A stretch of 64,000 bases of DNA, taken from positions 277,514-341,513 of the forward strand of contig NZ_JAKSXV010000098.1 of NCBI RefSeq assembly GCF_022829345.1, in the 5' to 3' direction. The notes beneath the pieces were generated by a model. It was not told the DNA's origin and did no database searches. It saw only the letters and a program-made list of their open reading frames with translations. How positions within the stretch are numbered: the first letter of the stretch is position 1; each line of letters opens with the position of its first letter. Both the position numbers and the translations under genes were made by a program. The DNA is from Methylobacterium sp. J-090 (GTDB lineage Bacteria > Pseudomonadota > Alphaproteobacteria > Rhizobiales > Beijerinckiaceae). This document shows positions 32,930-41,808 of the stretch, piece by piece.

Positions 32930-34180
32930 ATGCGCACGATTGCCCTACTCGCTCTCGCCATCCTCGTGGCCCTGGCGCCGATCGAGGCCCTGTCCGCGCC
33001 GGACGAGGCCGTGCTCGCGGCAGCCAGGGCCCAGGACGGCCCGTATCGCGAGACGCTCAAGGGGTTGGTCGATGTCGATACCGGCACCGGCGATGTGCCC
33101 GGCCTTTCCAAGGTCGAGGCGATCCTGACGGCGCGTCTCGAAGCCTCGGGCTTCGCGGTGAGCGCCCGGACCGCCCCCGCCTTCGGCGGCAACACCCTGA
33201 TCGGCACGCGCTCCGGCAAGGGCACGCGCAGAATCATGCTGCTCGTGCACTACGACACCGTGTTCGGCACGGGCGACGCCGCCAAGCGCCCCTATACCGA
33301 GCGCGAGGGCCGTGCCTACGGGCCGGGAGTCGCCGACGCGAAGGGCGGCGTCGCGATGATTCTCCACGTCCTGGCCGGCCTGGAGGCCCTGCGCTTCGAC
33401 GGCTACGGCACCCTCACGGTGGTGTTCAATCCGGATGAGGAGCGCGGCTCGCGCGGGTCCCGCGACGCGATCGCCAAGGTCGCCCGCGAGCAGGACGTGG
33501 TCCTGTCCTTCGAGCCGTCCTTCGCCGAGGCCGGTGTCGACGCCGTCACCGTCGCCACCAAGGGCATCAACTACGCGAGCCTCGCCGTCAAAGGCCGCGC
33601 CTCCCATGCCGGCGGTGCGCCGGAAGCCGGCCGCAATGCGGTGGTCGAACTCGCGCATCAGATCCTTCAGCTTCAGGACCTCGGCGACCCGGCGAAGGGG
33701 ACCAGCCTGCATTGGACCGTGATGCACGGCGGGACCAAGCCGAACATCATCCCCGACGACGCCAAGGCGGAGGGCGACATGCGCTACTTCCTGCCGAGCG
33801 AGTACGACCGGGTGCTGACGCAGGCGCGGAGGATCGTCGGCGCGCATCGCGTTCCCGACACGCAGGTGACCTTCGATCTCGCGAAGGGCCGCCCGCCGCT
33901 GCCGCACAACCCGGCCACGCAGGCCCTCGGCGACCGCGCGCACGCGATCTACGCCGAACTCGGCGCCGACCTCACCCTCGCCGAAATCGGCGGCGGCACG
34001 GATGCGGGCTACGCCTTCCAGCCCGACAGCCCGGCAAAGCCGGCGATCCTCGAATCCCTCGGCATCGTCGGAGGCCACTATCACAGCGCCGACGAATTCG
34101 CGGTCCTCGCGAGCATCACGCCGCGGCTCTACCTCGCGACCCGCCTCGTGATGGAGGTGTCGAAGGAGACGGGGCGCTGA
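32930..34180 (+). CDS. Exported M20 metallopeptidase (CPG2-like)
   Basis: This protein of about 416 residues has a signal peptide (MRTIALLALAILVALAPIEA) and the M20 layout of glutamate carboxypeptidases. Zinc ligands appear in HYDTVFG, ADAKGG, PDEERGSRGS (the catalytic Glu pair) and the C-terminal HYHSADEF. A dimerisation domain sits between (RASHAGGAPEAGRNAV). It probably hydrolyses C-terminal glutamate or similar N-acyl amino acids in the periplasm. The ATG at 32930 has AGAAGGA upstream. It is convergent with the RND pump gene. Confidence 0.9.
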   Translation: MRTIALLALAILVALAPIEALSAPDEAVLAAARAQDGPYRETLKGLVDVDTGTGDVPGLSKVEAILTARLEASGFAVSARTAPAFGGNTLIGTRSGKGTRRIMLLVHYDTVFGTGDAAKRPYTEREGRAYGPGVADAKGGVAMILHVLAGLEALRFDGYGTLTVVFNPDEERGSRGSRDAIAKVAREQDVVLSFEPSFAEAGVDAVTVATKGINYASLAVKGRASHAGGAPEAGRNAVVELAHQILQLQDLGDPAKGTSLHWTVMHGGTKPNIIPDDAKAEGDMRYFLPSEYDRVLTQARRIVGAHRVPDTQVTFDLAKGRPPLPHNPATQALGDRAHAIYAELGADLTLAEIGGGTDAGYAFQPDSPAKPAILESLGIVGGHYHSADEFAVLASITPRLYLATRLVMEVSKETGR

Positions 34181-34199
34181 TCGACGGGGGCCGCGATGT

Positions 34200-37100
34200 T
34201 CAGCGAGCGGCGCTCGCGGCATCGGCCCGTGGCACTGCGTTCGCCGGCGCGCCGACGGACCCCGCCGGCGCGGCTCCGGGCCTGTTGCGGATGGCGGAGG
34301 CGATGAGAACGTAGAAGAGGGGCGTGACGAACACCGCCAGCACGGTCGCGGTGATCATGCCGCCGAGCACGCCGGTGCCGATGGCGCGCTGGCTGTTCAT
34401 GCTGGCCCCCGTGGCGATTGCGAGCGGCACGACGCCGAGGATGAAGGCGAATGAGGTCATCACGATGGGCCGGAAGCGCAGGGCGCAGGCCGCCAGCGCG
34501 GCCTCGCGCACCGAGCGGCCCTGCGCCACGAGATCCTTGGCGACCTCGATGATCAGGATGGCGTTCTTCGCCGTCAGGCCGATCACCGTGATCAGGCCGA
34601 CCTTGAAGTAGACGTCGTTCGGCATGTCGCGCATCAGCATGGCGAAGACCGCGCCGACCACGCCCGTCGGCACTACCAGCAGCACGGCGAGCGGGATCGA
34701 CCAGCTCTCGTAGAGCGCCGCGAGGCAGAGGAAGACGCAGAACAGCGACAGGGCGAGCAGATAGACCGCCTGGCTCCCCGAGAGCTTCTCCTGCAGGGAC
34801 TGGCCGGTCCAGGCGTAGTCGAAACCGGCCGGCAGTTGCCCGGCCAACCGCTCCATCTCCGCCATGGCGTCGCCGCTGGCATAGCCCGGGGCCGCCGTGC
34901 CGCCGAACTTGATGCTGGGGTAGCCGTTGAAGCCCACCACCTGGGCCGGGCCCATGGTCCATTGCAGCCGCGCGAAGGATTGCAGCGGCACCATCTGGCC
35001 CCGGGCATTGCGCACGTTCAGGTCGAGCAGATCCTCGGCCTTCATCCGCCGCCCGGCCTCGGCCTGCACGATCACCCGCTGCATGCGGGCCTGATTCGGG
35101 AAGTCGTTGACGTAGGCCGAGCCGAGGCTCGTCGAGAGCGTGTCGTTGATCTCCGCGAAGGTGACGCCGAGCGCGTTCGCCTTCTCGCGGTCGATCAGGA
35201 GTTCGACCTGCGGCGCCGTCGGCAGGCCCTCGACGTAGACGCCCTGCAGGGCAGGGCTCTGCGCGGCGGCGGAGAGAAGCCGGTCGCGGGCCGCCGCCAG
35301 GGCGGCGTAGCCCTGCTGGCCCTTGTCCTGCAGGCGGAAGCTGAAGCCGCTGGAATTGCCGAGGGAGTCGATGGCCGGCGGGGCGAGACTCATGGCGACG
35401 GCGTCGGGCAGGCCGGCCAGCATGGCGTTGGCGCGGGCGCTGATGGCGTCGGCGCCGTCGGACGGCCCGCGTTCCGGCCACGGCTTCAACCCGACGAAGT
35501 TCAGCGCCGCGTTCTGGCCCTGGCCCGAGAAGCCGAAGCCGAGCAGGACGGTCTGGTTGTCGACGCCGGGCTCGCGGGCGAAATGCGCCTCGATCCGCCT
35601 GGCGACGTCGAGGGTGCGCTCGGCCGAGGATTCCGGCGGCGTCTGCACATCGACGATGATGAAGCCCTGGTCCTCGACGGGCAGGAAGCTCGACGGCATG
35701 CGGGCGTAGCCCCACCCCAACGCCGCGATGAGCGCGGCGTAGACGGCGAGGGCGCGCACGGGCCGGTTCAGCATCGCGCTCACCCCGGACCGGTAGGCCT
35801 CCGTTCCGGCGGCGAAGCGACGGTTGAACCAGCCGAACATGCCACCCTTGGCGTGGCCGTGGCCGGCCGCGACGGGCTTGAGCAGGGTCGCGCACAGGGC
35901 CGGCGTCAGCGACAGCGCCAGGAAGGCCGAGAACGCGATGGAGGTCGCCATGCTGACGGCGAACTGGCGGTAGATCACCCCGACGGAGCCGGGGAAGAAC
36001 GCCATCGGCACGAACACCGCGACCAGCACCAGGGTGATGCCCACGATGGCGCCGGTGATCTGCCCCATGGCCTTGGCGGTGGCGGCGCGCGGGGACAGGC
36101 CCTCCTCGGCCATGATCCGCTCGACGTTCTCCACCACCACGATGGCGTCGTCGACGAGGATGCCGATGGCCAGCACCATGCCGAACATGGTCAGCACGTT
36201 GATGGAGAACCCGGCGAGCAGCAGGGCGCCGCAGGTGCCGAGCAGGGCCACCGGCACCACGATGGTCGGGATGATCGTGTAGCGGATGTTCTGGAGGAAC
36301 AGGAACATCACCGCGAAGACCAGCGCCATCGCCTCGGCGAGGGTCATCAGCACCTGCCGGATCGAGACCTCGACAAAGGGGGTGGTGTCGTAGGGGATAC
36401 TGATCCTCACGTTGGCGGGCAGGGTCTTGCCGAGCTGGGCGATCTTAGCCCGCACGCCCGTGGCGGCGGCGAGGGCATTGCCGCCGGGCGCGAGCTGGAT
36501 GCCGATGCCGGCGGCGGGACGCCCGTCGAGGCGGGTCTGCATGGCGTAGGACTGGCCGGCGAGCTCGACCTCCGCGACATCGCGCAGGCGCACCAGCGAG
36601 CCGTCCATGTTGGCGCGCAGGACGATCTCGCCGAACTCGCGCGGCGTCGTCAGCTGTCCCTTCACCAGGACGTTCGCCGCGATGCGCTGGCCCTGCCTGG
36701 CCGGCTGCGCCCCGACGATGCCGGAGGCGATCTGGGCGTTCTGCGCGCCCACCGCCGCCGTGACGTCGGCCGCCGTCAGGTTGAGGCCGACGAGCTTGAC
36801 CGGATCGATCCAGATCCGCAGGGCCTTCTCGGACGAGAACAGGGTGGCGCGCCCGACCCCCGGCACGCGCCGCAATTCACCGAGCACGCGCCGGGCGGCG
36901 AGGTCGCCGAGATCCATCTCGCTCATGGCGCCGTCGCGGGAACTCAGGGTGACGAACTGCAGGAAGCTCGTGCTGGCTTCCTCGACGATGACGCCCTGCT
37001 GGGTCACCGCCCGCGGCAGGCGCGCCTCGATGCGCTTGATCCGGTTCTGGACCGCGACGGTGGCCTTGGAGGCATCCGAGCCCGGCGCGAACGAGGCCAT

Positions 37101-37370
37101 GATCTGGGCCTGGCCCGAGGTGTCGCTGGTACTCTCGAAGTACATGAGCCCCGGGATGCCGTTGAGCTCCTCCTCGATGATGCGGGTGACGCCGTCATAG
37201 AGCCGCTCGGGCGGGGCGCCCGGATAGGTCGCCGTGACCTGGATCGTGACGGGGGCCACGTCAGGGTATTGCGACACCGGCAGGACGAAGACCGAAATCG
37301 CCCCCACCAGCATGATGAACAGGGAGATCGCCCAGGCGAAGATCGGGCGGTCGATGAAGAACCGGGTCAT
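34200..37370 (-). CDS. RND multidrug efflux permease (AcrB-type, HAE1)
   Basis: This 1056-residue inner-membrane pump exports drugs by proton exchange as a trimer. It has the HAE1 layout: FFIDRPIFAWAISLFIMLVG start, a large porter domain, and the proton-relay aspartates in GILVDDAIVVVENV (TM4). The second repeat includes MTSFAFILGVVPLAIATG, and the tail ends after TM12 (AVFVTPLFYVLIASAIRN). The adaptor gene lies 53 bases upstream and a TetR repressor gene before that. No TolC-type outer-membrane gene is in the window, so the channel must be shared from elsewhere. Confidence 0.95.
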   Translation of the reverse strand: MTRFFIDRPIFAWAISLFIMLVGAISVFVLPVSQYPDVAPVTIQVTATYPGAPPERLYDGVTRIIEEELNGIPGLMYFESTSDTSGQAQIMASFAPGSDASKATVAVQNRIKRIEARLPRAVTQQGVIVEEASTSFLQFVTLSSRDGAMSEMDLGDLAARRVLGELRRVPGVGRATLFSSEKALRIWIDPVKLVGLNLTAADVTAAVGAQNAQIASGIVGAQPARQGQRIAANVLVKGQLTTPREFGEIVLRANMDGSLVRLRDVAEVELAGQSYAMQTRLDGRPAAGIGIQLAPGGNALAAATGVRAKIAQLGKTLPANVRISIPYDTTPFVEVSIRQVLMTLAEAMALVFAVMFLFLQNIRYTIIPTIVVPVALLGTCGALLLAGFSINVLTMFGMVLAIGILVDDAIVVVENVERIMAEEGLSPRAATAKAMGQITGAIVGITLVLVAVFVPMAFFPGSVGVIYRQFAVSMATSIAFSAFLALSLTPALCATLLKPVAAGHGHAKGGMFGWFNRRFAAGTEAYRSGVSAMLNRPVRALAVYAALIAALGWGYARMPSSFLPVEDQGFIIVDVQTPPESSAERTLDVARRIEAHFAREPGVDNQTVLLGFGFSGQGQNAALNFVGLKPWPERGPSDGADAISARANAMLAGLPDAVAMSLAPPAIDSLGNSSGFSFRLQDKGQQGYAALAAARDRLLSAAAQSPALQGVYVEGLPTAPQVELLIDREKANALGVTFAEINDTLSTSLGSAYVNDFPNQARMQRVIVQAEAGRRMKAEDLLDLNVRNARGQMVPLQSFARLQWTMGPAQVVGFNGYPSIKFGGTAAPGYASGDAMAEMERLAGQLPAGFDYAWTGQSLQEKLSGSQAVYLLALSLFCVFLCLAALYESWSIPLAVLLVVPTGVVGAVFAMLMRDMPNDVYFKVGLITVIGLTAKNAILIIEVAKDLVAQGRSVREAALAACALRFRPIVMTSFAFILGVVPLAIATGASMNSQRAIGTGVLGGMITATVLAVFVTPLFYVLIASAIRNRPGAAPAGSVGAPANAVPRADAASAAR

Positions 37371-37423
37371 GGGACTGCGCCTGCGCGAGCGGGGCCGGGA
37401 CGATGATGAAGCGTCGGGCTTGA

Positions 37424-38584
37424 TCAGTGCGGGTCGGGGACGGCGGCCGTCTTGCCGCCCGTCCAGGCGACCGGATTGACGGCCATGCCGGGCTGGATCT
37501 TCTGGAAGCCCTCGACGACGACGGTCTCGCCGGCCTTGAGCCCCTCCTCGACGATCCAGCCCGCATCCGTGAGGGCCCCGGTACGCAGCGGCCGCAGGGC
37601 GGTCTTGCCGTCCGCGACGACGTAGGCCTGGGCCTCGCCGGCGCTCGAGCGCTGGATGGCCTGAGCCGGGACGATGACGGCGTCGGCGCTCAGGCCCTGC
37701 GCCACCCGCACCCGGACATAGGTGCCCGGCAGCAGGGCGGCCTTCGGGTTGGGCAGGGTCGCGCGCAGGCTGAGCTGCCCGGTGCCGGGATCGACGCTGA
37801 CATCCGTGAACAGGAGGCGGCCCGCATCCGGGTAGAGGCTCCTGTCCGGCTGCACGAGCATGACCTCCACGGTCTCCCGGTTCGCGGCGAGCGGATTCGG
37901 GTCGGAGGCCGAAGCGTTGAAGTCGGCGAAGATCGGATCGATCTGCTGGACCACGGCGAGCTTCGTCGCATCGCCCTGGCCGACGAGGGCGCCCTCGGTG
38001 ACCAGCGCCCGGCCGATGCGGCCGGCGATGGGCGCGCGCACGGTGGCGTAGTCGAGGTCGATCCGGGCCCGGGCGAGTTGCGCCGTCGCGCTCGCCACGT
38101 CGGCCTCGGCCTGGCGCAGGGTGGCGACGGCGATGTCGCTCTGGGCCGTGCTCGCCGCCTGCCGCTCGACCAGGGTCCCGGTGCGCTCGGATTGGCGCTG
38201 AGCCTGCACCCGCGTCGCCTCGGCCCGGGCGAGGGCCGCCGCCTTGGCGTCGACCTCGGCCCGGTAGACGGCGGGATCGATCCGGAAGAGGACGTCGCCC
38301 TTGTGCACGAGGCTGCCCTCCTCGAAGGCGCGCTCCCGGATGATGCCGGAGACCTGGGCGCGGACCTCGGCGACGCGGGTCGAGGCGAGGCGTCCGGGCA
38401 AGTCGAGCATGCGCGGGACGGTGATCGCCGCGACGGTCACGGTGGAGACGTCCAGGGGAGGCGTCTCGGCCGCGGGCGCGGCGGGGCCGTTCGCCGCCGG
38501 CTTGCAGCCGAACAGCGCCAGGATCACGAGGCCGGGCGTGATGAGGGGGAGGGCGGGCCAGCGCCAGCGTTCACGCGCACTCAT
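37424..38584 (-). CDS. RND efflux periplasmic adaptor (AcrA/HlyD type)
   Basis: This 386-residue lipoprotein (lipobox ALFGC in the signal) links the RND pump to an outer-membrane channel. The core is standard: VRAQVSGIIRERAFEEGSLV with the lipoyl half-motif, an alpha-hairpin coiled coil rich in Ala/Glu/Gln, a returning lipoyl half (VRAPIAGRIGRALVTEGALV), and a beta-barrel with GTYVRVRVAQGL. It is the third gene in the SMR-TetR-adaptor-pump operon. Confidence 0.94.
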   Translation of the reverse strand: MSARERWRWPALPLITPGLVILALFGCKPAANGPAAPAAETPPLDVSTVTVAAITVPRMLDLPGRLASTRVAEVRAQVSGIIRERAFEEGSLVHKGDVLFRIDPAVYRAEVDAKAAALARAEATRVQAQRQSERTGTLVERQAASTAQSDIAVATLRQAEADVASATAQLARARIDLDYATVRAPIAGRIGRALVTEGALVGQGDATKLAVVQQIDPIFADFNASASDPNPLAANRETVEVMLVQPDRSLYPDAGRLLFTDVSVDPGTGQLSLRATLPNPKAALLPGTYVRVRVAQGLSADAVIVPAQAIQRSSAGEAQAYVVADGKTALRPLRTGALTDAGWIVEEGLKAGETVVVEGFQKIQPGMAVNPVAWTGGKTAAVPDPH

Positions 38585-38629
38585 GGGTCGACGGGTCCTT
38601 GGGGCGAGGGAGGAAGGTGCAGGCGGCGG

Positions 38630-39193
38630 TCAGCGGGCGAGGGTCATCGCCACGAGGCGCGCGCGTAGGCCAGCGAGGTCGGGCATCGGTCCGCCGTCGT
38701 CGCGCAGGAGGCCGGCGAGCCAGACCCCGTCGGCCGCGAGCCGTACGATCTCCAGGGTTGGATCGTCGTCGGTGGCGCGATGCCGCTCGACGAACTTCGC
38801 GAACCACGCCGCCGTGACCCGGCGCAGGCTCGGTTCGGTGAGGGACGAGATGTACAGGGCGGTCCACTGGCTGCTCTGGTTCAGCATCAGGTCGTCGAGG
38901 GTCACGGTGACGTAGGCCCGCGTGAATCGGCCCCACGGCTGCGGGTCCGTGGCCATGGCCGCCTCGATATCGGCGTCGAGCTTCTCCAGGAGCTCGGCGA
39001 CGACGGCGTCGATGAGGGCCTGCTTGCTGGCGAAGTGGTGGAACAGCCCGCCCTTGGTCACACCGGCGGCCTCGCAGACGGCCTGCACCGTGACCGCGGC
39101 GAGACCCTGTTCCAGGGCCAGCCTGGCGGCGCAGTCGAGGAGGGTGCGGCGGACGAGCTCGGGCTGCTTCCTGCGGCGGGACGCGGTGGCCAT
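38630..39193 (-). CDS. TetR-family repressor of the efflux operon
   Basis: This 187-residue regulator has an N-terminal helix-turn-helix (TVQAVCEAAGVTKGGLFHHF, the usual TetR pattern) and a helical ligand-binding C-terminal domain. It lies between the SMR gene (2 bases after its stop) and the adaptor gene, so it is in the same transcript. The palindrome at 39569-39590 inside the operon promoter is its likely binding site, giving autoregulation and induction by pump substrates. Confidence 0.9.
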   Translation of the reverse strand: MATASRRRKQPELVRRTLLDCAARLALEQGLAAVTVQAVCEAAGVTKGGLFHHFASKQALIDAVVAELLEKLDADIEAAMATDPQPWGRFTRAYVTVTLDDLMLNQSSQWTALYISSLTEPSLRRVTAAWFAKFVERHRATDDDPTLEIVRLAADGVWLAGLLRDDGGPMPDLAGLRARLVAMTLAR

Positions 39194-39195
39194 GC

Positions 39196-39540
39196 TCAGT
39201 GCCCCGTCGCGCGCGAGAACGCCTGCATCACCACGACGCCGCCGACGATCATGGCGATGCCGACGAGGGCCGCCAGGTCGAGGGACTGCCGGAAAACCGT
39301 CGCGCCGATCAGGGCGGTCAGGACGATGCCGACGCCGCTCCAGAGCGCGTAGACGACGCCGAGGGGCATGACCTTCAGGGCGTGCGTCATCAGGTAGAAG
39401 GCCCCGGCGTAGAACACCGCCATGGCCAGCGTCGGAGCGACCTTCGTGAACTGCTCGGACTTCTGCAGGAAGGTCGTGCCGGCGACCTCGCACAGGATGG
39501 CGACGGCGAGGGCGGCGTAGGCGGCGGTCTGGCTCGGCAT
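39196..39540 (-). CDS. Small multidrug resistance (SMR) transporter
   Basis: This 114-residue protein has four membrane helices. The essential glutamate sits in helix 1 (AVAILCEVAGTTFLQKSEQF) and the family segment in helix 3 (VYALWSGVGIVLTALIG). SMR dimers exchange protons for quaternary amines, guanidinium or polyamines. GGTGGA precedes the ATG at 39540; an in-frame start at 39555 is less likely. It is the first gene of the efflux operon, so both a small and a large pump are under one repressor. Confidence 0.92.
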   Translation of the reverse strand: MPSQTAAYAALAVAILCEVAGTTFLQKSEQFTKVAPTLAMAVFYAGAFYLMTHALKVMPLGVVYALWSGVGIVLTALIGATVFRQSLDLAALVGIAMIVGGVVVMQAFSRATGH

Positions 39541-39568
39541 GATTCCACCGTTCAATCGATGACCCTTT

Positions 39569-39590
39569 AGATACCGACTGTTTGGTATCT
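39569..39590 (-). promoter_or_regulatory. Palindromic operator within the efflux-operon promoter
   Basis: AGATACC and GGTATCT form a perfect seven-base inverted repeat with an eight-base centre (ACTGTTT-like); the inner bases are also near-symmetric. On the minus strand a TTGAAA -35 box (39590-39595) precedes it with 16-18 bases to a weak -10 (TATCTA/TCTAAA), so a bound TetR would cover the promoter spacer. The SMR ATG is 29 bases downstream. Confidence 0.7.
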
Positions 39591-39678
39591 TTCAAGGGGA
39601 CGCATCGGATCGGACGCTGTTTTCGGCGAAGGCCCCGTTTTTCGGGGGAGAAGCCCGTGCGGCGCGGGGCCGAACGGG

Positions 39679-39930
39679 CTAGGGCCCGCGCGACGGTGCG
39701 TCGGAAAGCCCGGCCGGCGGGTGCTTCAGCACCTCGGCGACCTCGTCCCGCGATTTGCCCCGGACCCGGTATCCCATCGCCTCGAACCGCTCGACGAGCG
39801 AGGGGCTCTCGGCGGCGGAACAGGCGGCCCATTCCGCCATCATGGCGTTCAGGGCGGCGATGCGGTCGCCGGAAGCCGCGTCGGGCGTCGGCTCGGAAGC
39901 CGGATCGGGAACCGTCTCGGGATCGGTCAT
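39679..39930 (-). CDS. Small unknown protein downstream of PiT
   Basis: This 83-residue protein has a Pro/Asp/Thr-rich start and a helical remainder (IAALNAMMAEWAACSAAES, then VERFEAMGYRVRGKSRDEVA). No family is recognised. It follows the phosphate transporter stop by 20 bases and is probably co-transcribed. The last part resembles a short DNA-binding-like helical pair only loosely; function unknown. Confidence 0.6.
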   Translation of the reverse strand: MTDPETVPDPASEPTPDAASGDRIAALNAMMAEWAACSAAESPSLVERFEAMGYRVRGKSRDEVAEVLKHPPAGLSDAPSRGP

Positions 39931-39950
39931 GGCGGGTTTCTCTTCACCGT

Positions 39951-41585
39951 TCAGAACACGTGCCGCAGGAGGAAGAACAGGATCCCCGCCAGGGTGATCG
40001 CGGCCGGCAGGGTCAGCACCCAGGCCAGCGCCATGTTGCGGACGGTCGACATCTGCAGGCCCGAGCCGTTGGCCGCCATGGTCCCGGCGACGCCGCTCGA
40101 CAGGATGTGCGTGGTCGAGACCGGAAGCCCGTAGAGTTCGGCCAGCCCGATCGTGCCGGCCGCCACCATCTCGGCCGAGGCGCCCTGCGCGTAGGTGAGA
40201 TGGGTCCTGCCGATCTTCTCGCCGACGGTGACCACGATGCGCTTCCAACCGACCATGGTGCCGAGCCCGAGCGCGAGGGCGACGCAGACCTTCACCCAGG
40301 TCGGGATGTAGCGGGTGCCGTCGTTGAGCAGCCCGGAATAGGTTTTCAGCGTCGCGGTCTCGGCTTCGGAGAAGCTGGCGCCGTTCTTCGGCAGCAGACG
40401 GATCGCATCGGCCGCCAGGTACATGTCGTTGCGCAGGTTGGAGGTCTGGGCGGCCGGGACCTGCTTGATCGCGCCGTAATTCTTCACGTTCGCGGCGATG
40501 TCGGTCGAGAGGGCCGCGAGGGCCCCGTACACGGCGGGCTGGTTCAGGTCCTTCGAACGCAGGGCCTCCGACACCCGCTTGCGCGCCGAGGCCGCATCGG
40601 GCTGCGGGCTGCTCCCGGCATGGCCGGCGAACACCGCGCTCGCGTTCTGCGAGGTCTGAATGAAGGCCGGGGTGGTGTCGTCCGCCATGGTGCGGTTGAG
40701 GGCGTACGCCGTGGGAGCCGCGCCGATGAGGATGAGCATGATCAGCCCCATGCCCTTCTGCCCGTCATTCCCGCCATGGAAGAACGAGACGAGGGTGCAG
40801 GTCAGGATCAGCAGGCCGCGAATCCAGAGGGGCGGCGGCGCCTCGCCCTCGGGCGCCTCGTAGAGATCCTTGCGCCGCACCGTGAATTTCAGCGTCAGGA
40901 GAAGCAGGGCGGCGGCGAAGAAGCCGCAGAGGGGGCTGAACAGCAGGGCCTTGAACACGCCGAGCGCCTGGGCCCAGTCCACACCGGAGGTCGCGGCGCC
41001 CTCGGGCGCCATCAACTGGTTGGCGAGGCCGACGCCGATGACCGAGCCGATGAGGGCGTGCGAGGAGGAGTTCGGCAGCCCCAAGGCCCAGGTGCCGAGA
41101 TTCCAGATGATGGCGGCGATCAGCAGCGCGGAGATCATCGCGTACCCGGCGCCGGAACCGACCTGGAGAATCAGTTCCACCGGCAGCAGCGTGACGATGG
41201 CGTAAGCCACGGCGCCCGAGGACAGCAGGACGCCGAGGAAGTTGAACGCCCCGGACCAGATCACCGCCACGAGGGGCGGCATCGCGTGCGTGTAGATGAC
41301 GGTCGCCACCGCGTTCGCCGTATCGTGAAAGCCGTTCACGAACTCGAAGGCCAGGGCGATGAGCAGGGCGAGGCCGAGAAGGACGAAGGCGCCGACGGCC
41401 AGGGGCTCCTGGTGTACGGCGTTCATGTCGGCGACGAGGCTGACGACAGCGTAGGTCAGCCCTCCGACGAGGACCAGCAGGAAGGCGATGATGCCGCCCG
41501 GATGGATGCGGTGATCCATCCGCGGTCCGGGCCGCGACGCAGCTCCCAGTGCCAGATCGGGTGACGTCGTGGCGGCGTCGGACAT
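39951..41585 (-). CDS. PiT-family inorganic phosphate transporter
   Basis: This protein of about 544 residues is a multi-helix phosphate permease. The duplicated PiT signature is present as VNGFHDTANAVATVIYTHAM near the start and GLAELYGLPVSTTHILSSG near the end. Between them lies a long hydrophilic loop (~residues 270-420), longer than in minimal PiT proteins. It takes up phosphate (as metal-phosphate) with protons. The ATG at 41585 is preferred over 41612. A PhoD-type phosphatase gene is divergent, so the pair fits phosphate nutrition. Confidence 0.92.
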   Translation of the reverse strand: MSDAATTSPDLALGAASRPGPRMDHRIHPGGIIAFLLVLVGGLTYAVVSLVADMNAVHQEPLAVGAFVLLGLALLIALAFEFVNGFHDTANAVATVIYTHAMPPLVAVIWSGAFNFLGVLLSSGAVAYAIVTLLPVELILQVGSGAGYAMISALLIAAIIWNLGTWALGLPNSSSHALIGSVIGVGLANQLMAPEGAATSGVDWAQALGVFKALLFSPLCGFFAAALLLLTLKFTVRRKDLYEAPEGEAPPPLWIRGLLILTCTLVSFFHGGNDGQKGMGLIMLILIGAAPTAYALNRTMADDTTPAFIQTSQNASAVFAGHAGSSPQPDAASARKRVSEALRSKDLNQPAVYGALAALSTDIAANVKNYGAIKQVPAAQTSNLRNDMYLAADAIRLLPKNGASFSEAETATLKTYSGLLNDGTRYIPTWVKVCVALALGLGTMVGWKRIVVTVGEKIGRTHLTYAQGASAEMVAAGTIGLAELYGLPVSTTHILSSGVAGTMAANGSGLQMSTVRNMALAWVLTLPAAITLAGILFFLLRHVF

Positions 41586-41808
41586 GGGCGTTCCCGGGTC
41601 TCGGTGCGACAATCGTCCGTGCGCTATCCTTGATCCGATACAATCATGTGACAGGCTGCCGCAATCCGTCGCCCGTCCTGGATTAGAAGTGCCGCCCCCG
41701 ACGTGCGGGACGGAGGCACCCGGCGCCCTCGTCGGGCTGCGCGCCGGATGTCGTCAAGGCGTCAGACTGGATCGGCATAGGGGCGACTCCCGCATCGAGG
41801 CTGCTGCC

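Noticed and set aside
34836..37406. 856-codon open frame on the plus strand
   Set aside because: It lies opposite the RND pump gene. Its His/Arg/Gly-rich sequence has no domain and arises because GC-rich codons leave few stops in the reverse frame.
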